Below, in pieces: positions 1 to 6,568 of a stretch of 6,902 nt of DNA. Positions within the stretch are counted from its first letter, which is position 1, and the number at the start of each line of letters is the position of its first letter. Under the pieces are notes generated by a model. The model did no database searches. It was not told the DNA's origin and saw nothing but the letters and a program-made list of their open reading frames with translations. Source of the DNA: Crocinitomicaceae bacterium (GTDB taxonomy: Bacteria > Bacteroidota > Bacteroidia > Flavobacteriales_D > Sanyastnellaceae); NCBI GenBank assembly GCA_020848015.1, contig JADLBA010000294.1:1-6902 (forward strand). Reading direction: 5' to 3'. A program made the position numbers and the translations under genes.

Positions 1-180
1 GGTAACCACATTAGAGGGTATAGCCTCAGGTTCCACTATTTTAGCCGAATCCAATTCCTTTAACAGGCTTTCTGCTTCCGTGCTATTAATTGATTTAAAT
101 TGCTTTGCATCATTAATACATTTTTTAATCCGTGCGTAATCAAGCCGGTTAACAATTAAGTTTTTCATCGTTGTGTTCAT
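1..180 (-). CDS. GreA/GreB-Rnk family transcription factor, N-terminal part (truncated by window edge)
   Basis: Reading the minus strand from the ATG at 180 gives 60 uninterrupted codons running out of the window at base 1. The peptide begins MNTTMKNLIVNRLDYARIKK, has a helical central part with LLKELDSAKIV, and ends EAIPSNVVT. This pattern (a Leu-Asp-Tyr near the start, L-x-x-ELD-x-A, then a P-x-x-VVT that leads into the C-terminal domain) matches the N-terminal coiled-coil region of Rnk/GreA-GreB family proteins. These bind RNA polymerase, through the secondary channel in the Gre proteins; Rnk was named as a regulator of nucleoside diphosphate kinase. The FKBP-like C-terminal domain lies outside the window. 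A second Met at codon 5 (bases 166-168) is an alternative start. It is transcribed away from the condensin operon, so the two share the 181-658 spacer. Whether it is Rnk-like or another Gre paralogue cannot be decided from this part. Confidence 0.72.
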   Translation of the reverse strand, partial: MNTTMKNLIVNRLDYARIKKCINDAKQFKSINSTEAESLLKELDSAKIVEPEAIPSNVVT

Positions 181-287
181 TTTATTCGTAAATATAGATA
201 ACTGCCAAAGCATTTTCCGCATCAGGCAATGAATATTTCACCTCCACTTCCCTCTTTTCTTATTATACTCCCAACTTACCAGATGGA

Positions 288-464
288 TCAGCTGAGACCC
301 TCACCGGTGAAGGCAGGGAAATTCTCATTAGAATAGTAAACCCCAAAGAGTAAAAATAATTCGGCAGTTTTGCGCAAATATTCATCAGTAGCTAACACAA
401 ATATTCTATATTTTTCAACATCCAAATAATCTTTAAACAATTGCAATTCCTGTTTTTCAGGTAG
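288..464 (-). pseudogene. Possible gene remnant, C-terminal end of an unknown protein
   Basis: On the minus strand this frame is open for 58 codons from 464 down to a TGA at 288-290. It has no ATG, and in-frame stops lie directly upstream at 465-470. The peptide reads like real protein: it starts LPEKQELQLFKDYLDVEKYR, continues with IFVLATDEYLRKTAELFLL and ends with ENFPAFTGEGLS. The same frame before the two stops also looks protein-like (ending RCFGRARDVNDLGII). I do not recognise the family. The simplest reading is a decayed or truncated gene whose start has been lost; a chance open frame in AT-rich DNA is the alternative. Confidence 0.3.
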
Positions 465-496
465 TTATCAAATTATCCCCAAATCATTAACATCCC

Positions 497-527
497 TTGC
501 GCGCCCAAAACAGCGCAGGTAGTTTTG
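497..527 (+). promoter_or_regulatory. Candidate Bacteroidota-type promoter for the condensin operon
   Basis: TTG at 497-499 (the -33 element) and TAGTTTTG at 520-527, an exact match to the TAnnTTTG -7 element, are separated by 20 bases, the spacing expected for Bacteroidota primary-sigma promoters. A start site near 531 would give a leader of about 128 bases ahead of the ATPase gene. An inverted repeat TGCGC (498-502) / GCGCA (513-517) sits inside the spacer, where a repressor could block polymerase. The promoter match is seen in the sequence; its use is inferred. Confidence 0.42.
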
Positions 528-615
528 TTGATTCAGTTGAAGAATGCCTCATTTTCATGGGATTTGTCGTATTTCAGACGATGATTCACTTGGATAGGGG
601 GAGATACAACTGGCA

Positions 616-631
616 AGGTGTCCGGGCACCT
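616..631. promoter_or_regulatory. Near-palindrome in the leader of the ATPase gene
   Basis: AGGTGTCCGGGCACCT is a 16-bp palindrome apart from one pair, which as RNA would be a G-U wobble. It ends 27 bases before the ATG at 659. As DNA it could be an operator; as RNA it could form a six-pair stem with a CCGG loop upstream of the translation start. Neither role is shown. Confidence 0.3.
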
Positions 632-658
632 CAACAAACTTAAATAAGAAGAAACAAA

Positions 659-3319
659 ATGATCACACGGATTATCGGGATCAACACCAGTACTTATGTC
701 CATGCGGAGTTGCGGCTTGATGACTGCGACTCGATCCAGTTAGTTGGTCCCAACAACGTTGGTAAATCAACCCTTATTTACACGCTGAACTTCCTTTTTG
801 TGGTAGATGGGGCGAAGATGTCATTTTCCGGTCAGCGCAAGGGGGATAAGGAAACGATTCACCACTATTTTCCAACGCACAACCAGAGTTACATCATTTT
901 TGAGATTCATAAGAATTCTGGTACTTACTGCATTCTTGTAAAGAGAGACAGCGAAGGAGAACTTGAGTATTTCCGCTTTGCCGGCGAGTACAATGCCGAC
1001 CATTTTTTTAAGCGTGAAGGACAGTCGCAGCGCATCCGCCGCTGGGACGAAGTACAGGATATCTTCACCGGCGAGGGAGCTGAACTTTATCAATTCAAAA
1101 CCAAAACCGAAGTATTCAATGCGGTATATGCTCGAGGGCGACGCAACGATGCAGTTGTGTGGCTCGAAGAGGGTGTACGTACTGACGGACTGTCGAACAA
1201 CTTCTCGAAAATCTATCGCTTCCTGATCAACTCCCGGTTGATCACGAACAAGACGCTGAAAGAAAGTCTAATTGTTGCCGATAACCGGGAAAATGAAGGT
1301 CTGAATTTTTCTCAGAAAAATAAAAAAGACATCAATGATCTGCTTCGCATCAACGAAGAGATCAAAGTAATCAAAAGTATCCAGAGCGACTTCGAGGAAT
1401 TCAGGGAAGTGGTCAATCTTTACCGCGCCAAGAACAGAATCGTATCGGACCTCGTTTATGCTTTTGAAAAACAGTACCAAGGGGTAGTGAACACGCTGGA
1501 CAGCAACCGCCTCGAAAAAGAAAAAAACTACCAGTCAGCCCTGATTCACCTAAACGAAAAATTAAAGCCCCGCCAGGAAGAATTGAACAGGGAAATCGGT
1601 AAAAAGGAAACTGAGGTAGATATCCGCGAGAAAGAATTTATTTCACTGCAGGCACAACTGGAAGAGATCAACACTTTTGAAGAGCGCAAATTTCTAGAAG
1701 AGTCGCAGATTAATCTCGACGCAAAACGCCGTGAAACGGAAGTACGGATTACGACTGTCGAAAACCAAAAACTCAACAGCAAGCAGATAGAGTCTAAACT
1801 GACCAAACTCGATGCTGAATGTACCCGATTGACTGGGCAGATCAAAAACTACGACAACCAACTAATCCAGAAGATTGCCGACAAGGAAGACAACCGGAAA
1901 CTGCTGAATACTATTTTTTCTCCAGAGTTTGCGGCAATGCCTGACAAGATGGTGAAAAAGGCAGTGACAAAGACCGGCACCACCATGAAAATATTCGATG
2001 GTGAGATTGAATTACCCAAAAAAATGGAGTTGAAAGATATTCCTTCTGTAAAAGAGTTTAAAGACGAACTGACAGAATTCAAAAAAGAGAAAAGTGAACT
2101 CGAAAAACTTTGGGCAGTTGCACTTCACTTCGACAAGGCGGTGAAGGAATTAGAAAAGATCAACAACGATATCGAATCTATTAAAACCAAATTGCGCAAA
2201 CTCAATCAGAAACCGGAACTCGACAAGAAAGCAGATGATCTGGGCAAGGAACTCCGTTCAATGAAATCAGAGAAAGATTCGCTGGAAAATGAATTGGGAA
2301 AACTCAAAAAAGAGATCACTGAAAAAACTATATTACTCGATTCTATCAGGGAAGAAACCAGGAAAAATGAAGAGCGCATTTCCGAGCTCAAAAAGCGCAA
2401 GCAGGAAATAGAGTTACTTGGCATCACTCCTACTGAGTATGAAACCACAGAAAGTCTTGACGATATTTATGGTAAAATACGACTTGCCAACACCGACCGT
2501 GAGTCGCTGAAATCATCAAAAGACAGGGCATTTGACTCTTTGCGTTTCAAAACTAATTCAGCTATCGCTAACGAGTCCGAATTCATTAAATATATAGAGG
2601 ATGAGATCGCCTGCATCGTAGATAAAGAGAAAAGTATTGACGGGCTTCTCGGCAGTATCTCCACACAGTTTGCCAACCCTGCCTATAACCTAAGAAAACG
2701 CTACGAAGAGTTCAAAACATTCGTGTATAACCGCTTCAATGAGAGCCTCGCAAAAACACATATTTCGAACATTGAGTCGCTCAAAATCGAACTCGTTGAC
2801 AACAAACGTGTGCTCTACGAACTTGAACGGATTTCAGCCATTGAAAACCTGAATGCCCAACTGGCATTTGAATTTGATCAGGGTGAAGACCTGAAGATAC
2901 TGAACCAGTACCTCGACAGCGGAAAATCAATCAACTTTGCCGATCTCTTTGATATAGAGCTCGTACTCGATGTGAAAGGAAACCTGAAGAGAGTTGACCT
3001 CAAAGAACAGGTGGAGTCGGATGGTACCGACAGGATGATTCGCCTTGTAATTGTAATGAGCATCATCAACCGCCTTGCTATCAGCAGCCCTGAAAATAAA
3101 ATTGCACTATTTATTGATGAGATCGGAACCATTGATGAACACAACCGCCCACAGTTGGTGCAGTTTTGCAAGGATCATAACTTCATCCCCATTTTTGCTG
3201 CTCCACAGCCTTACGACGGCTTTTCGAAGTATTACTTTATCTTCCGTTCGAAAGGCAAGATCAACCTCAACGACCGCCAGCACGCTGTGCGTCGCGAGGA
3301 GTTAAAATTAGATCAATAA
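659..3319 (+). CDS. mksB: MukB/MksB-like SMC-family ATPase of a condensin complex
   Basis: This 886-residue protein has SMC architecture and is the likely motor of a MukBEF-type condensin. The N-terminal half of the ATPase head (about 1-215) carries Walker A GPNNVGKST at 30-38 (K36). Charged coiled coil runs from about 225 to 412, with a short non-coiled, hinge-like segment at about 416-465, then coiled coil again at about 466-585 and helical material to about 725. The C-terminal half-head has a degenerate ABC signature ESDGT (786-790), Walker B IALFIDE (815-821, D820/E821) and FAAP (846-849) where ABC proteins usually have the H-loop His. An AAP at this place is also a feature of MukB as I recall it. 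There is no CxxC zinc hook, which argues against Rad50/SbcC. At 886 residues it is far shorter than MukB (about 1,480) and also shorter than typical JetC, closer to short MksB proteins. The start is chosen because the first beta strand begins at residue 2 and Walker A follows at 30. A small ORF and the kleisin and KITE genes follow in the same direction. Confidence 0.88.
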   Translation: MITRIIGINTSTYVHAELRLDDCDSIQLVGPNNVGKSTLIYTLNFLFVVDGAKMSFSGQRKGDKETIHHYFPTHNQSYIIFEIHKNSGTYCILVKRDSEGELEYFRFAGEYNADHFFKREGQSQRIRRWDEVQDIFTGEGAELYQFKTKTEVFNAVYARGRRNDAVVWLEEGVRTDGLSNNFSKIYRFLINSRLITNKTLKESLIVADNRENEGLNFSQKNKKDINDLLRINEEIKVIKSIQSDFEEFREVVNLYRAKNRIVSDLVYAFEKQYQGVVNTLDSNRLEKEKNYQSALIHLNEKLKPRQEELNREIGKKETEVDIREKEFISLQAQLEEINTFEERKFLEESQINLDAKRRETEVRITTVENQKLNSKQIESKLTKLDAECTRLTGQIKNYDNQLIQKIADKEDNRKLLNTIFSPEFAAMPDKMVKKAVTKTGTTMKIFDGEIELPKKMELKDIPSVKEFKDELTEFKKEKSELEKLWAVALHFDKAVKELEKINNDIESIKTKLRKLNQKPELDKKADDLGKELRSMKSEKDSLENELGKLKKEITEKTILLDSIREETRKNEERISELKKRKQEIELLGITPTEYETTESLDDIYGKIRLANTDRESLKSSKDRAFDSLRFKTNSAIANESEFIKYIEDEIACIVDKEKSIDGLLGSISTQFANPAYNLRKRYEEFKTFVYNRFNESLAKTHISNIESLKIELVDNKRVLYELERISAIENLNAQLAFEFDQGEDLKILNQYLDSGKSINFADLFDIELVLDVKGNLKRVDLKEQVESDGTDRMIRLVIVMSIINRLAISSPENKIALFIDEIGTIDEHNRPQLVQFCKDHNFIPIFAAPQPYDGFSKYYFIFRSKGKINLNDRQHAVRREELKLDQ

Positions 3320-3339
3320 CCAATAATAAATTCATTCTC

Positions 3340-3459
3340 ATGGAGATTTCCGAATCAAAAGAAATAACATTGACCGAATTGCTTCCGGAAGATATAGAGT
3401 TAATAAGAGAAGTCCGAGTTAAATTCCATCTGATCGAAGATAGATGCTTAGCCAAATAA
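3340..3459 (+). CDS. Small acidic ORF inside the condensin operon (39 aa), function unknown
   Basis: An ATG at 3340 opens a 39-codon frame ending TAA at 3457-3459. It starts 20 bases after the ATPase stop and ends 26 bases before the kleisin start. The product begins MEISESKEITLTELLPEDIE and continues with a mixed hydrophobic/charged stretch (IREVRVKFHLIEDR). It is Glu-rich, has no signal peptide or membrane segment, and is probably helical in its second half. The position between two subunit genes and the tidy spacing suggest a genuine small protein, perhaps a peptide that binds the complex. A non-coding spacer, or the remnant of a longer gene, is the alternative. I do not recognise a family. 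Confidence 0.42.
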   Translation: MEISESKEITLTELLPEDIELIREVRVKFHLIEDRCLAK

Positions 3460-3485
3460 TATCAGGCCGCCTTAAATAGAATAAT

Positions 3486-4685
3486 ATGATCAAAGCAGAA
3501 CCGAGAACCATCCTGACCTTTCTCTATAATTATTTCGAAGTTGTAAGGGATCTTTTCGAATTCCAGACACACGATGGAATAATTACCAGAGAAGATTTTG
3601 ATCATATCTGTCAAAAGCATGGCCCCAACATAAAGAACAGGCTTCGGGAATACAGGATCATTCGCCCCGTTGGAAGCGACTATGAAATGCGCGATGTATA
3701 TTTCAAAATGATGGAATTCCTGCTGCTCGAATTCAAGCCGCTATTACCCGAAACCATCGAGAAATATAAAGGAGCTATTACAGAACTCTTCCTGAAGATT
3801 AGAAAAGGTGAAGCGGCAGATAGAGACATACTTCAGGAGCGGATAAAAAATCTCAGCCGCCAGGTGCGGGAATTTGTTGACCTGGTAGAGCGAAATGCTT
3901 TCAGGCTATTGAATGAAACACGTGATCTCAAGTCAAATATTGACCGCATAGAATATAAAGACAAAGTCCATAAAGCCAGTTTCTGGATCGAATACTACAT
4001 ACTTCCACTGAACAAAATTCTCGATGTGAATCACTCTGAATCGGTGACTAACAAGTTGGTTGAAGTGAGCGAATACGCTAACCGCAGAAGGCTTGATTTT
4101 GCTGATGAGTCAGTTCGCCTCGAATTTGAAAAACTATATATTCAGCTTATCCAGACAAATACCGACCTGCTACGCCAATCAAAAATCCTGACGAATGAAT
4201 TGCTACCGCTGCTCGAACGAATACGCACTGAAAGCCTGATACTCACAGGGTGGATTGAGTTTCTACGCAACCCCTACAAGGTAGAAACCCCACCACTCCT
4301 CAAAGGAAGCAGAACAATGGTCTATGCAAAAGATATGTTGTACAAGGTGCGTGAATTCTTTGAACAGTTTCAGCAAAATGAGGCTATTGTGTTTGAAGAT
4401 GATACGGCAGATTTTGACAAATGGATATTTGACAGGGATCTTTTCAAGAGCCGTCTGCAGGAGCAATTACCCGTCAATGATTTTTTCAACTGGTGTGTAA
4501 AAATGCTGGCAAAAGATTTCAAGGAAATTGAAACAGAAAAATTCTTTGCAATGACAGGTTTGCTGTTTGATGAAGATCTTTCCATTGAATTCCCGAAAAA
4601 AAATGAGCGCACAACGATCATGACAACGATGTCAAAAATTTCAGTTCCTAAACTGAAGGTCGAGCCAGCACTCAAGATACGATAA
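3486..4685 (+). CDS. mksF: MukF/MksF-like kleisin subunit of the condensin
   Basis: This 399-residue protein is predicted to bridge the two ATPase heads and carry the KITE subunit. Residues about 1-75 look like a winged-helix domain (a helix with TFLYNYFEVVRDLF, then GIITREDFDHICQ, then a turn and strand at YRIIRPVGSDYEMRD). Residues about 80-330 are almost entirely helical, with long amphipathic stretches such as LQERIKNLSRQVREFVDLVE. The C-terminal part (about 328-375), with NDFFNWCVKML, ETEKFFAMTGLLF and DLSIEFP, looks like a second small winged-helix domain, the part that in MukF binds a MukB head. Winged helix, helical middle and C-terminal winged helix is the MukF/MksF/JetA order, and the length fits a short member. 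The assignment rests on architecture and on the flanking SMC ATPase and KITE-like genes, since no invariant motif defines the family. It lies 26 bases after the small ORF and 29 bases before the KITE gene, indicating one transcript. Confidence 0.74.
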   Translation: MIKAEPRTILTFLYNYFEVVRDLFEFQTHDGIITREDFDHICQKHGPNIKNRLREYRIIRPVGSDYEMRDVYFKMMEFLLLEFKPLLPETIEKYKGAITELFLKIRKGEAADRDILQERIKNLSRQVREFVDLVERNAFRLLNETRDLKSNIDRIEYKDKVHKASFWIEYYILPLNKILDVNHSESVTNKLVEVSEYANRRRLDFADESVRLEFEKLYIQLIQTNTDLLRQSKILTNELLPLLERIRTESLILTGWIEFLRNPYKVETPPLLKGSRTMVYAKDMLYKVREFFEQFQQNEAIVFEDDTADFDKWIFDRDLFKSRLQEQLPVNDFFNWCVKMLAKDFKEIETEKFFAMTGLLFDEDLSIEFPKKNERTTIMTTMSKISVPKLKVEPALKIR

Positions 4686-4714
4686 CAATTACCATTAAAG
4701 AAACCATACAACCC

Positions 4715-5254
4715 ATGGTCTATCCTCCACATCACCGGCAGATCGTTGAAGAACTGATGAGCGGAAAATTTCTGCTCAGCAACGAAGAGCACTTTAACAG
4801 CCTTCGTGAGAACGAAGCATTTTACACTGAGTTTTTCAAGGTCTCTTTTGATCTCGATCTCCATCTGAAAACGGAATATGCTTTCCTGCTCAGCAAGGAA
4901 ACACAGGAGAATTTCTCGCGAGATGTAAGTATTTTTATCGCAATCCTCAGCTACGAACTGGATAAAGACGGACGCAATTTTATGGAAGCACTCGATTTCC
5001 ATGAATTTACTATGGAGGAAGTTGACAGATATTTTGAAAACAGTTCATTCATAGACTTGATAGAAAGCAATAAAACCCTCCGCGATCAGGACAGCCGGCG
5101 TACTCTCATTAACGGAATGGCGCGGAGAAATATCGTTGTAAAGAATTTTGAGGATCGCTTCTCTTTCACAGAAGCTTATAAAGTATTCGTTGATTTTGCC
5201 AAAGAGCTGGCGATAAAACGCATGGCACAGGATACAGCGGTCAACCAAAACTGA
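4715..5254 (+). CDS. mksE: MukE/MksE-like KITE subunit of the condensin
   Basis: This 179-residue acidic protein is the likely third condensin subunit. KITE proteins are tandem winged-helix dimers that bind the kleisin middle region and DNA. The N-terminal part has HHRQIVEELMSGKFLLSNEE followed by a helix (HFNSLRENEAFYTEFFKVSF) and a strand pair ending TEYAFLL (54-60), which fits the first MukE/MksE winged helix: a segment of the type 'LMSGKFL', a short helix, then a hydrophobic wing. Residues about 66-165 are mostly helical with a second wing-like RRNIVVKNFEDRFSFT (137-152). The size fits MksE/JetB, commonly around 200 residues. It follows the kleisin gene by 29 bases, and the kleisin-then-KITE order is that of mukF-mukE. 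The start is the first ATG after the kleisin stop; no Shine-Dalgarno is visible, as usual in Bacteroidota. A hairpin about 95 bases past its stop could end the operon. Confidence 0.73.
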   Translation: MVYPPHHRQIVEELMSGKFLLSNEEHFNSLRENEAFYTEFFKVSFDLDLHLKTEYAFLLSKETQENFSRDVSIFIAILSYELDKDGRNFMEALDFHEFTMEEVDRYFENSSFIDLIESNKTLRDQDSRRTLINGMARRNIVVKNFEDRFSFTEAYKVFVDFAKELAIKRMAQDTAVNQN

Positions 5255-5348
5255 GCATTTATAATGCCTTAAAGGATGCAGGAGGAAACAGGCCACGGGG
5301 ATCTGTTCACCTTCTGGAAAATTACACCCGCTGATGTTAAATCCCTTC

Positions 5349-5376
5349 AAGCACAATGCCTTCACCATTAGTGCTT
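5349..5376 (+). terminator. Hairpin that may terminate the condensin operon
   Basis: AAGCACAATG pairs with CATTAGTGCTT across a seven-base loop (CCTTCAC), giving a ten-pair stem with one bulged A. The sequence after it is pyrimidine-rich (GCCCCTCTCACTTTT) but is not a proper T-tract, so termination strength is uncertain. It lies about 95 bases after the KITE gene stop and overlaps the end of the weak 5276-5371 ORF. Confidence 0.33.
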
Positions 5377-5390
5377 GCCCCTCTCACTTT

Positions 5391-5410
5391 TAGATTAAAA
5401 TAGATTAAAA
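5391..5410. repeat. Tandem 10-bp duplication
   Basis: TAGATTAAAA occurs twice, back to back, followed by a run of A residues. It is exact and short. Replication slippage in AT-rich DNA is the likeliest origin; a binding site is possible but unsupported. Confidence 0.6.
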
Positions 5411-5610
5411 AAAACCAAATCGAACGAAGACGATATCAGTCTCAAATATCCTATCAACAATTTTGTAAATTAGTCACTTTGGCACCTCCGGACTAAGGTC
5501 ATAATTGCACAGAGCAAAGTGGTCATCTGCGAAAAAACAAAGTACAGTAATTAGTAAACCAACGCACTATTACCGATAAGATCATACAGGGCTTAGAACA
5601 TAATCCTGGC

Positions 5611-5641
5611 TTGGAGGGTTTCAATGTAGCCTTCCTATAAT
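5611..5641 (+). promoter_or_regulatory. Weak promoter candidate for the PEP mutase-AhpD pair
   Basis: TTGGAG (5611-5616) and TATAAT (5636-5641) are 19 bases apart. The second box also overlaps TAATTTCG (5638-5645), one base off the Bacteroidota TAnnTTTG element, but the TTG is then about 24 bases away, longer than ideal. A start site here would leave a leader of roughly 70 bases before the GTG at 5716. Confidence 0.22.
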
Positions 5642-5715
5642 TTCGACACCGGATACCGAGGCGCAGCTATTCTTGGATTATAGGAAATAAACAAATAAAA
5701 ACAAAACATACAACA

Positions 5716-6564
5716 GTGAACACCAGACATACACAAGCCGAGAAGGCGCAGCAGTTTATGAAGTTACATCACACCGGTAAATTATTGATTTTACCAAATA
5801 TATGGGATGTGCTTGGAGCGAAATTGCTGGAAGATGTCGGGTACCAAGCGATCGCGACAGCCAGTGCCCCGGTAGCATTTACAAATGGTTATGAAGATGG
5901 AGAAAAAATACCTCTCGACCGGGTCATCGAAAACCTCCATAGAATTACAAACAGTGTTAACCTGCCGGTAACAGCAGATATTGAATGTGCCTATGCAGAT
6001 GAGGGCAAACTCCTTGAAAAAAATATCCAAAGGATACTTGAAACGGGCATTGCCGGATTGAACTTTGAAGACAGTGATAAAACAACCGGGGATTTAATTG
6101 ATATTTCAAAGCAATGCAATAGAATAAAAACAATAAGGAAAATCGCTGATGAAATGGAAATTCCACTGTTTATCAATGCGAGGACAGATGTTCTATTTTA
6201 TTCTCATTTCTTTTCAACGCCGGAAGAACAACAGGCAGAGCTTTTAAGACGCGGTCAAGCCTATAAAGATGCCGGTGCTGACTGCTATTTTCCCGTAGCA
6301 CTGAAAGATGCAGATATGATCGGGAAGATAGTATCCACAATAAAAATACCGGTCAATATAATAGCGCTTCCCGGCATTCCCGGCTTTGATATATTAGAGA
6401 AATTGGGTGTTTCGAGAGTAAGTCTTGGCCCTTCATTTCTCAAGATTGCCATACAATCAATGAGAACTCTTGCCCTTAGCCTGTTGAAAAAGGAGGGGCT
6501 TCCGTCTATCACGGAAAATGAAATTACGACGGACTATATAAAATCATTAATAAAATCTGTATAA
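5716..6564 (+). CDS. Isocitrate lyase/phosphoenolpyruvate mutase superfamily protein
   Basis: This 282-residue protein is a predicted Mg2+-dependent enzyme of the PEP mutase/isocitrate lyase superfamily, which makes or breaks C-C or C-P bonds next to a carboxylate. Visible motifs are LPNIWDVLGAKLLE (26-39) at the first barrel strand, ATASAPVAFTNGYEDGE (47-63), the metal-site TADIE (86-90, D88 and E90), GLNFEDS (114-120, E118) and NARTD (154-158, R156). The barrel then closes with PVALKD, NIIALPG and VSLGPSF. The loop after E118 (SDKTTGD) lacks the KKCGH/KRCGH Cys loop of true isocitrate and methylisocitrate lyases, so those reactions are unlikely. Oxaloacetate hydrolase/decarboxylase-like or carboxyphosphonate-type chemistry is possible, and the substrate is unknown. 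The start is GTG, uncommon in Bacteroidota, but no in-frame ATG precedes it, and the next ATG (5758) would remove AEKAQQF, which is typical of the family's N-terminus. The AhpD-like gene begins 4 bases after its stop. Confidence 0.85.
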   Translation: MNTRHTQAEKAQQFMKLHHTGKLLILPNIWDVLGAKLLEDVGYQAIATASAPVAFTNGYEDGEKIPLDRVIENLHRITNSVNLPVTADIECAYADEGKLLEKNIQRILETGIAGLNFEDSDKTTGDLIDISKQCNRIKTIRKIADEMEIPLFINARTDVLFYSHFFSTPEEQQAELLRRGQAYKDAGADCYFPVALKDADMIGKIVSTIKIPVNIIALPGIPGFDILEKLGVSRVSLGPSFLKIAIQSMRTLALSLLKKEGLPSITENEITTDYIKSLIKSV

Positions 6565-6568
6565 AAAA

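Larger units (their letters stand above)
181..658. other. Divergent intergenic region with decayed coding material and regulatory candidates
   Basis: This 478-base spacer separates the minus-strand Gre/Rnk-like gene from the plus-strand condensin operon. It contains no ORF with a credible start. It holds a minus-strand protein-like stretch without a start codon (288-464), a perfect 10-bp palindrome TCACCGGTGA (301-310), a Bacteroidota-type promoter candidate (497-527) with an inverted repeat in its spacer, and a near-palindrome in the leader of the ATPase gene (616-631). No clear terminator or insertion-sequence ends were seen. Confidence 0.6.
5255..5715. other. Intergenic region between the condensin operon and the PEP mutase gene
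   Basis: This 461-base spacer holds a weak 31-codon ORF (5276-5371, beginning MQEETGHGDLFTFWKITPAD), a bulged hairpin (5349-5376), an exact 10-bp tandem duplication (5391-5410) and a start-less frame at 5551-5640 on the plus strand with a protein-like peptide (ITDKIIQGLEHNPGLEGFNV). A promoter-like TTGGAG/TATAAT pair lies at 5611-5641. No nuclease gene of the MksG/JetD kind or trace of one is visible. The rest shows nothing I can name. Confidence 0.55.

Noticed and set aside
301..310. Perfect palindrome TCACCGGTGA as an operator
   Set aside because: It is only 10 bp, lies inside the minus-strand remnant and is not near a promoter candidate; chance is likely.
181..658. Insertion-sequence end or transposase fragment in the upstream spacer
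   Set aside because: Several short frames looked vaguely transposase-like, but no terminal inverted repeats, target duplication or DDE motif could be found.
659..3319. Rad50/SbcC or RecN repair ATPase
   Set aside because: There is no CxxC zinc hook in the coiled coil, no SbcD nuclease neighbour and no canonical signature. The partner genes look like kleisin and KITE subunits.
4370..5002. 210-codon minus-strand open frame across the kleisin-KITE junction
   Set aside because: It is antisense to two genes with better protein features, and its translation is Phe/Ser-rich as expected of a shadow frame.
659..5254. A complete Wadjet (JetABCD) anti-plasmid system
   Set aside because: No JetD/MksG-type Toprim nuclease is encoded in the window, and the gene order differs. 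Only a condensin core can be supported.
5276..5371. 31-codon ORF after the KITE gene
   Set aside because: It has an ATG but no recognisable content, and its end overlaps the candidate terminator hairpin. Too weak to call as a gene.
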